The position numbers and the translations under genes are program-made. DNA of 64,000 nt from Microvirga sp. KLBC 81 (lineage in GTDB: Bacteria; Pseudomonadota; Alphaproteobacteria; Rhizobiales; Beijerinckiaceae). The stretch lies in the NCBI RefSeq assembly GCF_003075415.1, contig NZ_QDAH01000004.1, forward strand, positions 62,001 through 126,000, given 5' to 3'. This document shows positions 7,764 to 16,730 of this stretch, piece after piece; the stretch's first letter is position 1; each line of letters starts with the position of its first letter. Below the pieces are notes generated by a model. The model was not told where the DNA came from and ran no database searches. It saw only the letters and a list, made by a program, of their open reading frames with translations.

Positions 7764-9302
7764 ATGACCTCAACGCCTCATCTGGCTCTGCCACTGCTCG
7801 CTGCTGCGCAGGCGCAAAAGCATGTCACGCATAACGAAGCGCTCGCATCCTTGGATGCTCTCGTTCATTTGGCCGTGAAGGAGCGCGGACGCACTGCTCC
7901 TCCCGCCACTCCCGACGAAGGAGATCGTTACCTCGTCGGAACGGGTGCGACCGGCGCATTCTCCGGCCAGGAGGCCAAGATCGCTCTCTTCGATCTCGGC
8001 ATGTGGCGCTTCTTCTCACCTCGTGCGGGCTGGAGGGTTTATATCGAGGCGGAGAGCGCCATCGTCGTTTTCGACGGTGCGGAATGGCATGACATCGGTC
8101 ACTTCTGCCGCGTCATCGACAACTTGGATCGCCTTGGCCTCGGAACGGCTCCCGATGACCTGAACCGTTTCTCTGCGAAGCTCAATGCGGCCCTGTTCGC
8201 AGCCATTAGCGCGGAGGAGGGCGGAACGGGAGACCTGCGCTTCGTGCTCAACAAGGCTGGGGCCGAAAATATTCTCTCACAGCTGTATCAGCGTGGCTTC
8301 AGCGGACGGGCGGAAATGGGACTCATCGGCAATGATAATTTCAGCATCCGCGTCTCGCCCGATGGCGCACGGTGGATCGACGCGCTGTTCCTCGACGGAA
8401 CGACAGGTGTCGGCATCTTTCCGCAGGGATTGTCGAACCTGCCGCGCGCCAATCTGCTCATCAACTCACCTTTCAACGTCAATCAGAGAGGATTTGCCGG
8501 TGGTGCCTTAGGTGAAGGAGTCTATGGCTTCGACCGCTGGAAGGGAGGGCCGGGAGGATGCACTGTCAGCCGCGCAGATGACGGATTTATCACGCTGATC
8601 GGAGCGCTCGATCAGGTGATCGATGTGGAGCATGTCGCCGCATTAAGTGGGCGTGCGACACTCGGCGGATCGACCCTGACTCTCTCGGTGGAAGAACCAT
8701 CCGAGCCGCTGCCGGTGGTGATCGGAACGAAAACGGCAACGATTCCGGCCGGTTCTGGGCGCCGTTCCGTGTCGGTCATGCTCGATGAGTCAGAAACCGG
8801 GCACGTTGTCGTCCGATTGAATCCCTCTGGCGCGTGTTCCTTCAGGCACGTGAAGTTGGAGATTGGATCTTACGCGACGCCTTGGGTCGGTGAGGCGCGC
8901 GACATGGAAGAGTTTCACTGCCGTCGCTATTACCAATCTCTGCCTGTCAGCGGCACTTCCCCGAAAATCCTGGGAACCCTTGGGCAAAGGGTTTCAAGCA
9001 ACCTCATCGATATCCCGTTGAGCCTGTCCACGTCGATGCGGGGCGCTCCGACCCTGGTGACGAGCGGCGCCGTGTGGGTGAACACCTCGCCCGTCGGGAA
9101 CCAGATCGGTTTCTACAGCAACACCAATACGGCGTGGGTGACACTCGCAGGCACGTTCACCGTGACGACAGCGCTGCCTGCCAATTCCTCCTCATTAGTC
9201 CTGAGATTTCAGTCCAGCTCGATGTTCACAGGCTCGCCGGGCGGCGTTGGCAGCCTGTATTTCGGAAGCTCCGCCTTCATGGCTCTGGATGCAGAGCTCT
9301 GA
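7764..9302 (+). CDS. DUF2793 tail-associated protein
   Basis: 512 residues from ATG at 7764. Residues 1-110 are a classic DUF2793 domain: LALPLLAAAQAQKHVTHNEAL, a GDRYLVGTGATGAFSGQ segment and W-RFFSPRAGWRVYIE. The rest is beta-rich, with LLINSPFNVNQRGF near residue 230, a motif often seen in phage tail-fibre-like proteins, and Ser/Thr/Gly-rich C-terminal sequence. It follows the megatron in many rhizobial GTA-like clusters. Likely a tail fibre or surface-recognition protein; the receptor role is inference. The start sits about 60 bases beyond the palindromic repeat. Confidence 0.85.
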   Translation: MTSTPHLALPLLAAAQAQKHVTHNEALASLDALVHLAVKERGRTAPPATPDEGDRYLVGTGATGAFSGQEAKIALFDLGMWRFFSPRAGWRVYIEAESAIVVFDGAEWHDIGHFCRVIDNLDRLGLGTAPDDLNRFSAKLNAALFAAISAEEGGTGDLRFVLNKAGAENILSQLYQRGFSGRAEMGLIGNDNFSIRVSPDGARWIDALFLDGTTGVGIFPQGLSNLPRANLLINSPFNVNQRGFAGGALGEGVYGFDRWKGGPGGCTVSRADDGFITLIGALDQVIDVEHVAALSGRATLGGSTLTLSVEEPSEPLPVVIGTKTATIPAGSGRRSVSVMLDESETGHVVVRLNPSGACSFRHVKLEIGSYATPWVGEARDMEEFHCRRYYQSLPVSGTSPKILGTLGQRVSSNLIDIPLSLSTSMRGAPTLVTSGAVWVNTSPVGNQIGFYSNTNTAWVTLAGTFTVTTALPANSSSLVLRFQSSSMFTGSPGGVGSLYFGSSAFMALDAEL

Positions 9303-9310
9303 GCAAGGCC

Positions 9311-10069
9311 GTGGTAGCTTCTTCATCACCTTTCGAGCAAGCCTTGATGCTTGTCCTGCGGCATGAAGGCGGTTTCGTTCAGCATCCTCGGGATCCCGGA
9401 GGTGCTACGAATTTCGGGATCACGGTCCAAACACTGTCCCGGGTGAGAGGATATGCAGCCTCCATCGATGAAGTCCGTCATCTCACGCTGGAGGAGGCGG
9501 CGGCGATTTATCGCCATTTTTACTGGGATGCCGTCCGCGCCGATGAAGTCCCCCGGGGACTTGATCTCGTGCTCTTCGATCTTGCCGTCAATTCGGGTCC
9601 GGACCGTGCGATCATGCTGCTGCAGAAGGTTCTCGGTGTCGCGGTGGATGGGCTGATCGGCCCCGCTACGATCGAGGCTGCCCGGAACACCGATGTCATC
9701 GAAGTGATTCGCCGCCTGACGCACGAGCGCCTCGGCTTTCTGTCCCGTCTCGCCAGCTGGCCCGTCTTCGGGCGGGGGTGGCGCAGGCGGGTTCTCGACG
9801 TCGAGCGGGAGGCCATCCTGCTCGCATCTTCGTCTCACCCCGTCCAAGGCGGACATATCATGATAGACACCAAAACCATTCTTGCCAGCCGGACCGTTTG
9901 GGCCAATCTGATCGGCCTTGCCGCTCTGATCCTTGGCCTGTTCGGCTTCGATGCCTCCGCTCTGAATGCCGGAGCCTTCCAGGAGGCCCTGGTCCAGTTC
10001 ATTGCGGCGGCCAGCTTCATCGCCTCCACGGTCTTCCGGATCCTGGCCACCAAGCAGATTGCGAACTAG
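9311..10069 (+). CDS. GH108 endolysin with C-terminal holin-like membrane domain
   Basis: 252 residues from GTG at 9311, just after the DUF2793 stop. Residues 5-95 match glycoside hydrolase family 108: LRHEGGF with the catalytic Glu, DPGGATNFGIT, the YWDAVRADEVP segment and D-AVNSG. Residues 100-165 resemble a PG_binding_3 domain (LQKVLGVAVDGLIGPATIEA). From about residue 184 (internal ATG at 9860) come two hydrophobic segments, ANLIGLAALILGLFGF and VQFIAAASFIASTVF, typical of small holins. One frame thus carries lysin and holin-like parts; an internal start could also give a free holin of 69 residues. The role would be cell lysis releasing particles. Confidence 0.85.
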   Translation: MVASSSPFEQALMLVLRHEGGFVQHPRDPGGATNFGITVQTLSRVRGYAASIDEVRHLTLEEAAAIYRHFYWDAVRADEVPRGLDLVLFDLAVNSGPDRAIMLLQKVLGVAVDGLIGPATIEAARNTDVIEVIRRLTHERLGFLSRLASWPVFGRGWRRRVLDVEREAILLASSSHPVQGGHIMIDTKTILASRTVWANLIGLAALILGLFGFDASALNAGAFQEALVQFIAAASFIASTVFRILATKQIAN

Positions 10070-10116
10070 ATTGGGCATTCAGGCTTCGTTCAGTGCTGCA
10101 AAGGCATAAGGCGGGC

Positions 10117-10431
10117 ATGCGTTTGGTTTGGCTGGTCATAGCGCTGTGGGGAATGATGGGGGCTGCGTTCGCGCAAAGTGCGACGGCGGCTCTCCAGAAT
10201 TGCCTGCCGCCCCGGGAAATGCAGGAGGCCGTGGCCTCCAAGGGCGTCGTCGCGCCGGCCACGGCGGTCATGACGGCCCGCCGCCAGGTTCCCAACGCGG
10301 ATGTGGTGCGGGCCAATCTTTGCCGCAGCAGCGATACCCTGGTTTATGTGATCATGGCCTTGCAAAAGGATGGTCGGATCGTGCAAGTGATGATCGACGG
10401 CTCCACCGGACGTGTGAAATCGGTCCACTGA
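10117..10431 (+). CDS. Small periplasmic PepSY-like protein upstream of feuP
   Basis: 104 residues with a clear Sec signal (about residues 1-19, cut after AFA). The mature part has two cysteines (C30, C68 region) and ends in a PepSY-like beta unit, Y-V-I-M-A-L-Q-KDGRIVQVMIDGSTGRV. Small PepSY proteins frequently precede PhoPQ/FeuPQ-type two-component genes and are suspected to modulate the sensor. It starts 16 bases before feuP ends its leader, in the same direction, so the three likely form an operon. Domain call is by eye; function in sensing is inferred from context. Confidence 0.75.
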   Translation: MRLVWLVIALWGMMGAAFAQSATAALQNCLPPREMQEAVASKGVVAPATAVMTARRQVPNADVVRANLCRSSDTLVYVIMALQKDGRIVQVMIDGSTGRVKSVH

Positions 10432-10447
10432 AAAGAAAGCTCGAAAC

Positions 10448-11125
10448 GTGCGCCTTCTCGTTGTCGAGGACGACAAGACCCTCAATAAGCAGATCGTGAC
10501 CGCCCTTGAACAGGCGGGCTACGCGGTTGACACGGCTTTCGACGGCGAGGAGGGGCAATTCCTCGGGGACACCGAGCCCTACGACGCCATCATCCTCGAT
10601 CTCGGTCTGCCGAAGGTGGACGGCGTGTCCGTCCTCACGGCTTGGCGCCGGGACGGCAAGAAGACGCCCGTGATCATCCTGACCGCCCGCGACCGCTGGA
10701 GTGACAAGGTCCAGGGCTTCGACGCCGGGGCGGATGACTACGTCACCAAGCCCTTCCATATGGAGGAGCTTCTGGCCCGCGTCCGCGCCTTGCTGCGCCG
10801 GGCGACCGGCCATGCCACGAGCGAAATCGCCTGCGGTCCCGTGAAGCTCGACACCCGTTCGGGCCGTGTCGCGGTAGACGGGAACCCGGTGAAGCTCACC
10901 TCGCATGAATACCGGCTTTTGTCCTACCTCATGCACCATACCGGCCGCATCGTTTCCCGAGGCGAGCTGACGGAGCACCTCTACGACCAGGACTTCGACC
11001 GCGACTCGAACACCATCGAGGTCTTCATCGGCCGTCTGCGCAAGAAGCTCGGCGTGGACATCATCCAGACCGTTCGCGGACTAGGCTACCTCCTCGACGC
11101 GAGCCAGACCCAAACGAAGTCGTGA
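10448..11125 (+). CDS. feuP: FeuP-type OmpR-family response regulator
   Basis: 225 residues, GTG start. Receiver domain (1-115): acidic pair D8-D9, phosphoacceptor D51, K101. DNA-binding winged helix (about 127-220) with LTSHEYRLLSYLMHHTGRIVSR and the IEVFIGRLRKKL recognition region. The block TARDRWSDKVQGFDAGADDYVTKPFH (quoted in parts: DRWSDKV, DAGADDYVTKPFH) matches rhizobial FeuP closely from memory. FeuP controls iron uptake in Rhizobium leguminosarum and cyclic glucan export in Sinorhizobium. It overlaps the kinase gene by four bases and precedes ccm genes as in rhizobia. Confidence 0.85.
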   Translation: MRLLVVEDDKTLNKQIVTALEQAGYAVDTAFDGEEGQFLGDTEPYDAIILDLGLPKVDGVSVLTAWRRDGKKTPVIILTARDRWSDKVQGFDAGADDYVTKPFHMEELLARVRALLRRATGHATSEIACGPVKLDTRSGRVAVDGNPVKLTSHEYRLLSYLMHHTGRIVSRGELTEHLYDQDFDRDSNTIEVFIGRLRKKLGVDIIQTVRGLGYLLDASQTQTKS

Positions 11126-12519
11126 GCGGCTTTCGTCCGATCCTGAAAAGTCTCGCTGGCCGGCCCATTGCTGTCCGGCTTGCGGTCTCCTCCGTCTTCT
11201 GGAGCTTCGCAATCCTGCTCATTGCCGGGTTGATCCTGCTGACGCTCTATCGCGACAGCACGGAGAGGGCCTTCGACCAGCGCCTTCTCGTCTATGCCAA
11301 CACCCTGGCTTCGAACCTTGTAGCACCAGGCGATCCGGATCGCGATCTCGGCCCCATTGGCGATCCCCGGTTCGAGTTGCCTCTGTCCGGCTGGTACTGG
11401 CAGGTAGCGCGGCCCAATGCCAAGCCGGATGAAATCCGCTCCTCCAAATCCCTGTTCGGCGGACAGGTGCCGAGCCTTGCGGTGTCCGGCGATAACCGGT
11501 TCGGGCAAATTCGCCGTGGCTATGGCAAGGCGCCGGACGAGCGGAATCTTCGCATTATCGAGCGCGACATCGATCTCGGCGAAGACGGCCGTTACGTCAT
11601 TCGCGTGGCGGGTCCAGCCGATGAAATCGATGTGGGTGTGCGCGACTTTCTCTTCGCCCTGACCATCACCTTCGCGCTGCTTGGGCTCGCGCTCGGCTTT
11701 TCCACTCTTCTCCAGATCCGCTTTGGCTTGCGACCCCTGGCCAATCTTCGCAGTGCGCTTAGCGCTATCCGGCGCGGGGAGGCGGAGAGGATCGTCGGAG
11801 AGTACCCGCGCGACATTTCCCCGCTCGCGAGCGAGTTGAACCTTCTGCTCGATACGAACCGGGAGATTTTGGAGCGCGCTCGCACGCAGGTCGGTAATCT
11901 GGCTCATGCCCTGAAGACCCCTCTCAGCATCATCATGAATGAAGCAGAGAATGCTCCCGACGAGGTGGCGGCCCGGGTGCGTGAGCAGGCAACCCTGATG
12001 CGGGATCAGGTGAACTATTATCTTGACCGTGCTCGCGCGGCGGCTCTGGCCGGAACGCTGGGAACGCTGACGGATGTGGAGCCGGTGATTGCTGGCCTCG
12101 CCCGCACGTTCGCTAAAATTTACCGCGACAAGGATCTTGCGGTCGAGCTCGCGGTTCCGCGGGACCTGCGTTTCAGGGGCGAAAAGCAGGACCTGGAGGA
12201 AATGGCGGGAAACCTGATCGACAATGCGGCCAAATGGGCTACGGGCAAGGTAGAGATCTCCGTCGAGGTCATTCGCGAGGATGATGATCGCCCCCGGTTC
12301 CGTCTGCTCATCGACGATGACGGCCCAGGTCTCCCGGAAGCGGCGAGAGCCGAGGTTCTCAAGCGTGGCCGCCGTCTCGACGAGACGAAGCCTGGTTCGG
12401 GTCTGGGGCTTTCCATCGTCACTGATCTTGCAACCCTCTACCGTGGATCGCTCAAGCTCGAAGCCGCTCCTCTCGGCGGTTTGCGCGCCGTGCTCGAGCT
12501 GCCGGGGGATAGAGGCTAA
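11122..12519 (+). CDS. feuQ: FeuQ-type sensor histidine kinase
   Basis: 465 residues; GTG start overlaps the feuP stop (GTGA). Transmembrane segment 1 near 23-46, a periplasmic sensor region of about 130 residues, transmembrane segment 2 near 176-200, then HAMP. HisKA carries H262 in NLAHALKTPLS. The ATPase domain shows NLIDNAAKW (N box), DDGPGLP (G1) and GSGLGLSIV (G2). Partner of the adjacent response regulator. The signal sensed is not visible; the PepSY-like protein two genes upstream may take part. Confidence 0.85.
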   Translation: MSGFRPILKSLAGRPIAVRLAVSSVFWSFAILLIAGLILLTLYRDSTERAFDQRLLVYANTLASNLVAPGDPDRDLGPIGDPRFELPLSGWYWQVARPNAKPDEIRSSKSLFGGQVPSLAVSGDNRFGQIRRGYGKAPDERNLRIIERDIDLGEDGRYVIRVAGPADEIDVGVRDFLFALTITFALLGLALGFSTLLQIRFGLRPLANLRSALSAIRRGEAERIVGEYPRDISPLASELNLLLDTNREILERARTQVGNLAHALKTPLSIIMNEAENAPDEVAARVREQATLMRDQVNYYLDRARAAALAGTLGTLTDVEPVIAGLARTFAKIYRDKDLAVELAVPRDLRFRGEKQDLEEMAGNLIDNAAKWATGKVEISVEVIREDDDRPRFRLLIDDDGPGLPEAARAEVLKRGRRLDETKPGSGLGLSIVTDLATLYRGSLKLEAAPLGGLRAVLELPGDRG

Positions 12520-12590
12520 TCCTATGTATTTTTACGCGTGACACCGTGCCACCGTCGTGCTTGACGGGGACTCGGAGTAATTAGGATTTT

Positions 12591-13697
12591 ATGGTGATCT
12601 GGATCATACTCTTGCTGATGACGGCGGCAGCCGTGATGGCGGTGCTTTGGCCGCTGTCGCGCCACTGCGCGCGCGCTGCGCAGCAAGCGGACCCGGATAC
12701 CCACTTCTATCGCGAGCAAATCGCTGAGATCGAGCGGGACCGTGAGCGCGGAGTGCTGCTCCCGAGCGAGGCCGAGGCGGCCAAGGCGGAGGCCGGGCGG
12801 CGCCTTCTGCGTGCCACCGGCATGACGGCGGCCGATGCTTCCGCCGCCGTGGGAGAGCCGGCGCTGCGCCGCCGCAGAGCCGCTTCGACACTGGCTCTGT
12901 CCGTGATCCCGATTATCGCTCTCGCAGTCTACGGAGCTTATGGCTCGCCGCATCTCCTGACCCATCCGCAGGAGCAACAGGCTCAGGTCCCCGGTGACAA
13001 GATGGATCTGATGGCCGCGGTCTCGCAGATCGAAGCGCACTTGGCCCAGAACCCGCAGGATGGCCGCGGCTGGGAGGTGGTGGCTCCGGTGTATATCCGC
13101 ATGGGCCGCATCGACGATGCCGTGAAGGCCTACGGGTCGGCCGTGCGTTATCTAGGTCCCAGCGCGGATCGGCTGGCCAATTACGGTGAGGTCATGGTCC
13201 TTGCCAAGGACGGTCTCGTTTCCTCGGAAGCCCAGAAGGTTTTCGAGCAAGCGGTGCAGTTGGACAAGACCTCGCCAAAGGCTCGCTACTATCTTGCAGT
13301 CGCCGCCGAGCAGGATGGGCAGATCGAGAAGGCCAAGCAGGCCTATGGCGAACTTCTCTCCTCGTCGCCGGAAGGTGCTCCGTGGGTCAATGTCGTCAGG
13401 CAGCGCCTGGCGAGCCTTGGGGACGAGCCGCCCGTTGCAGAGCAGGGGGATGCTCCCCAGATAGGGGCGGCAGACATTGCCCGCATGGTGTCCGGTTTGG
13501 CCGAGCGCCTTGAGACCCAGGGTGGATCTCCTGAAGAATGGGCGCGCCTGATCCGGTCCTATGCGGTTCTCGGGCAGCGCGACAAAGCCGTGGCTGCTGC
13601 CCAGCTCGCCCGGCAAGCCCTGGCGCAAAACGACGCTGGGTTGAAGACCATCGATGCGATGGCACGCGAACTGAAACTGACTGACGCCGGACCATGA
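12591..13697 (+). CDS. ccmI: Cytochrome c maturation protein CcmI (CycH)
   Basis: 368 residues. N-terminal membrane segment (about 1-20), [18 protein letters not shown] characteristic of CcmI (residues 39-56), second membrane segment near 100-120, then a TPR-rich periplasmic domain (about 140-360) with [17 protein letters not shown]. CcmI binds the apocytochrome c C-terminus and hands it to the haem ligation complex. Its stop overlaps the ccmE start (ATGA), and ccmE, ccmF, ccmH follow, the rhizobial cycHJKL order. Confidence 0.95.
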   Translation: MVIWIILLLMTAAAVMAVLWPLSRHCARAAQQADPDTHFYREQIAEIERDRERGVLLPSEAEAAKAEAGRRLLRATGMTAADASAAVGEPALRRRRAASTLALSVIPIIALAVYGAYGSPHLLTHPQEQQAQVPGDKMDLMAAVSQIEAHLAQNPQDGRGWEVVAPVYIRMGRIDDAVKAYGSAVRYLGPSADRLANYGEVMVLAKDGLVSSEAQKVFEQAVQLDKTSPKARYYLAVAAEQDGQIEKAKQAYGELLSSSPEGAPWVNVVRQRLASLGDEPPVAEQGDAPQIGAADIARMVSGLAERLETQGGSPEEWARLIRSYAVLGQRDKAVAAAQLARQALAQNDAGLKTIDAMARELKLTDAGP

Positions 13698-14152
13698 CCA
13701 GAAAACAAAGACGCCTGACCTTGATCGGGATCGCAGGAGGTATCCTCGCGGTTGCGCTCGGTCTTGTGCTTTACGCCATGAATGACACCATCGTGTTCTT
13801 CAACTCTCCGGCGGATATTCAGGCCAAGAACGTGTTGCCCGGCACGCGCCTCCGTCTGGGTGGGCTTGTGAAGGAAGGAACGGTGCAGCGCGGCACCGAC
13901 CAGCAGATCACCTTCGAGGTGATGGACGCTCAAAGCACGATCCAAGTGCGCTACAAGGGGCTGCTGCCCGATCTGTTCCGCGAGGGGCAGGGCGTTGTAG
14001 CCGAGGGCGTGCTGGAAAGCGCCAGCGTGTTTCGCGCGGACTCCGTGCTCGCCAAGCACGACGAAAACTATATGCCGCGTGAAGTGGCCGATGCCCTGAA
14101 GAAGCAGGGGCATTGGCAGGGCGAGGCGAACGCCGCGCCGAAGACGCAGTAA
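13694..14152 (+). CDS. ccmE: Haem chaperone CcmE (CycJ)
   Basis: 152 residues, single N-terminal membrane anchor (about 8-29), then the OB-fold periplasmic domain. The covalent haem-binding histidine is H122 in [10 protein letters not shown] with the conserved tyrosine Y126, the HxxxY signature. CcmE carries haem from CcmC to CcmFH. Translationally coupled to ccmI upstream. ccmABCD are not in this window, as in rhizobia where they lie elsewhere. Confidence 0.96.
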   Translation: MTRKQRRLTLIGIAGGILAVALGLVLYAMNDTIVFFNSPADIQAKNVLPGTRLRLGGLVKEGTVQRGTDQQITFEVMDAQSTIQVRYKGLLPDLFREGQGVVAEGVLESASVFRADSVLAKHDENYMPREVADALKKQGHWQGEANAAPKTQ

Positions 14153-14175
14153 GTGCAGTAAGAAGGAGAGCCCTC

Positions 14176-16158
14176 GTGTTGGTCGAGGCCGGACATTTCG
14201 CGCTTACGCTGGCGCTCGGGTTGTCCCTGATCCAGTTCATCGTGCCGCTATGGGGCGCACGCGCCAACGATCCCGTGTTGATGTCGGTGGCGCCTGCCAC
14301 GGGCCTGGCCGTTTTCGCCTGTATCGGCTTTGCCTTCATCGCCCTGACGATCGCTTATGTGACGTCGGATTTTTCGGTCATGAACGTGGTCGAGAACTCG
14401 CATTCGGCAAAGCCCCTCATCTACAAGCTCTCCGGTGTGTGGGGTAATCACGAGGGCTCCATGCTCCTGTGGATCCTCATCCTGGCCCTCTTCGGAGCCG
14501 TGGTGGCGCTTGCGAAGAACAGCATTCCGCAGCGGCTGCAGGCCAATACGCTGGCGGTGCAGGCAGCGATTACCACCGCCTTCCTGCTGTTCATCCTGAT
14601 CACATCAAATCCTTTCACGCGCGTCATTCCGGCCCCCGCCGAAGGACAGGATTTGAACCCGCTGCTCCAGGATCCCGGCCTCGCGATCCATCCGCCGCTT
14701 CTCTACATCGGCTATGTGGGCTTCTCGATCTCGTTCGCCTTCGCCATTGCCGCACTGATTGACGGTCGCATCGATGCCGTATGGGCACGCATTGTTCGCC
14801 CCTGGACGCTCGGCGCCTGGGCATTCCTGACGCTTGGGATCGCGATGGGTTCATACTGGGCCTATTACGAGCTCGGCTGGGGCGGCTGGTGGTTCTGGGA
14901 TCCGGTCGAGAACGCCTCGCTCATGCCGTGGCTTGCCGGTACGGCGCTTCTGCATTCCACGGTCGTCATGGAAAAGCGCGATGCGTTGAAAGTCTGGACG
15001 GTCCTTCTCGCGATCCTCACTTTCTCGCTTTCATTACTCGGCACGTTCCTCGTGCGCTCGGGTGTGCTGACCTCCGTTCACTCCTTCGCGGTTGACCCGG
15101 AGCGCGGCAGCTTCATCCTCGGCATTCTCATATTCTTCATCGGCGGCTCTCTCGCGCTGTTCGCCTGGCGCGCACCCATGCTCAAGCAGGGTGGGCTGTT
15201 CGCGCCTGTCTCGCGCGAAGGCGCTCTCGTGCTGAACAACCTGTTCCTGGCCACCGCCTGCGCGACGGTTCTGATCGGTACGCTCTATCCGCTGGCGTTG
15301 GAGGTTCTGACGGGCGAGAAGATTTCCGTCGGTGCGCCGTTCTTCAACTTCACCTTCCTGCCGCTGGTCGTTCCGCTCCTGCTGCTGTTGCCGCTGGGCC
15401 AGACGCTCGCCTGGAAGCGCGGCAACTTCCTGGGCACGGCTCAGCGTCTTTACGCCGTGTTCGGTATCTCGCTTCTCGCTGCTATCGCGATGTTCGCGTT
15501 CGAATACGGTGGGCCTGTTGCTGCGCCTCTCGGTATCGGTCTCGGCGTGTATCTGGTTCTCGGCTCTCTCAACGAGATCGTGACGCGTTCCTGGTCGAAG
15601 GGCACGCCTCTGGCTGTCGCTTCGCGCAAGGCTGCCAATCTGCCGCGCTCTGCCTGGGGCACGGTGCTGGCCCATGCAGGCGTTGGTCTGACAGTCATCG
15701 GCATCGCTGCCACGGCTTGGGGTGTCGAAGGACTGGCAACACTCAAACTCGGCGAGCGCCTCAAGGCCGGCGATTACGAAGCCAAACTCGAGCGCGTCAT
15801 TCCTCGTGTGGAGGCCAATTACCGGGAGGATGTGGCGGTGTTCACGATCCTTCGGCAGGACCAGGTGCTCGGGACGCTGGAGAGCATGAAGCGTCTTTAC
15901 GTCACCCGCGGCATGCCGACGACGGAAGCCGGTATCATGACTGTCGGCCTGGGCCAGGTCTATGTCAGCCTTGGCGAGGTGGAGCCCGATGGCTCGGTTG
16001 GCGTGCGTCTCTACTACAAGCCTCTCGTGCTGCTGATCTGGATTGGCGCGCTCGTCATGGCTTTGGGAGGAGGCGTCTCCCTGACGGATCGGCGCCTGCG
16101 CATCGGTGCCCCGGTCCGGGCGAAGGCGAGCCCGGCCGCGCCCGTTCCTGCGGAGTGA
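14176..16158 (+). CDS. ccmF: Haem lyase subunit CcmF (CycK)
   Basis: 660 residues from GTG at 14176, chosen because AAGGAG lies 7-10 bases upstream (14162-14168) and the protein then begins at the conserved VEAGHFALTLALGLSL. About 14-15 hydrophobic helices. The WWD motif (WGGWWFWDPVENASLMPW, about residues 235-252) and flanking histidines mark CcmF, the integral part of the haem lyase that attaches haem to CxxCH in the periplasm. An upstream extension to 14113 would overlap ccmE and lacks a ribosome site. Confidence 0.95.
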   Translation: MLVEAGHFALTLALGLSLIQFIVPLWGARANDPVLMSVAPATGLAVFACIGFAFIALTIAYVTSDFSVMNVVENSHSAKPLIYKLSGVWGNHEGSMLLWILILALFGAVVALAKNSIPQRLQANTLAVQAAITTAFLLFILITSNPFTRVIPAPAEGQDLNPLLQDPGLAIHPPLLYIGYVGFSISFAFAIAALIDGRIDAVWARIVRPWTLGAWAFLTLGIAMGSYWAYYELGWGGWWFWDPVENASLMPWLAGTALLHSTVVMEKRDALKVWTVLLAILTFSLSLLGTFLVRSGVLTSVHSFAVDPERGSFILGILIFFIGGSLALFAWRAPMLKQGGLFAPVSREGALVLNNLFLATACATVLIGTLYPLALEVLTGEKISVGAPFFNFTFLPLVVPLLLLLPLGQTLAWKRGNFLGTAQRLYAVFGISLLAAIAMFAFEYGGPVAAPLGIGLGVYLVLGSLNEIVTRSWSKGTPLAVASRKAANLPRSAWGTVLAHAGVGLTVIGIAATAWGVEGLATLKLGERLKAGDYEAKLERVIPRVEANYREDVAVFTILRQDQVLGTLESMKRLYVTRGMPTTEAGIMTVGLGQVYVSLGEVEPDGSVGVRLYYKPLVLLIWIGALVMALGGGVSLTDRRLRIGAPVRAKASPAAPVPAE

Positions 16159-16161
16159 GCC

Positions 16162-16623
16162 ATGCGGTTTGTTCTTGCTCTCCTGGCGGCCCTTGTGTTC
16201 AGCGCGTCGGCTTTCGCCGTTCAGCCGGACGAGGTGCTGAAGGATCCCGCTCTCGAAAAGCGGGCTCGCGAGATCTCCTCGGAGCTGCGCTGCCTTGTCT
16301 GCCAGAACCAGTCCATTGACGATTCCGATGCGCAGCTTGCCAAGGATCTGCGCCTTCTCGTCCGCGAACGGCTCGTGGCGGGCGATACGGACCAGCAGGT
16401 TCGTGACTTCCTGGTACAGCGCTACGGCGAGTTCGTGCTGCTCAAGCCAACTTTCAGCAGCCACAATCTGCTGCTGTGGCTGACCCCGGTGCTCGTGCTG
16501 GTTCTGGGGGGGATTGGAGCCTATGCGGTTATCCGCCGGCGTCCTCAGGCTCCCGAAACCCTCAACGAGGAAGAGCAGAAGGCCCTGGAAGCGTTGCTCA
16601 GGCGAGACCAGTCGATCTCCTGA
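16162..16623 (+). CDS. ccmH: Thiol reductant CcmH (CycL)
   Basis: 153 residues, signal peptide (about 1-19), then the LRCLVCQNQSI motif with redox pair C44 and C47, an acidic helix, a membrane segment (about 105-127) and a short cytoplasmic tail. CcmH reduces the apocytochrome CxxCH disulfide before haem ligation. Starts three bases after ccmF stop, so the last gene of the ccm operon. Confidence 0.95.
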   Translation: MRFVLALLAALVFSASAFAVQPDEVLKDPALEKRAREISSELRCLVCQNQSIDDSDAQLAKDLRLLVRERLVAGDTDQQVRDFLVQRYGEFVLLKPTFSSHNLLLWLTPVLVLVLGGIGAYAVIRRRPQAPETLNEEEQKALEALLRRDQSIS

Positions 16624-16730
16624 TCGAACCTTACCAACATTTCATCTTGGGGTGAGAGTGCCGTAAGGCGCCAACCCCCATCTTCCTCTCAATACGAACC
16701 GAAAAAGGTTCTTTTCAGGAGAGAGAAGAC

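Noticed and set aside
15034..16464. 476-codon minus-strand frame across ccmF/ccmH
   Set aside because: Antisense to clearly conserved ccmF and ccmH, charged low-complexity sequence with no domain.
16645..16682. Possible terminator after ccmH (TTGGGG ... CCAACCCC)
   Set aside because: The two arms are not inverted complements in the needed order; only a direct-like similarity remains.
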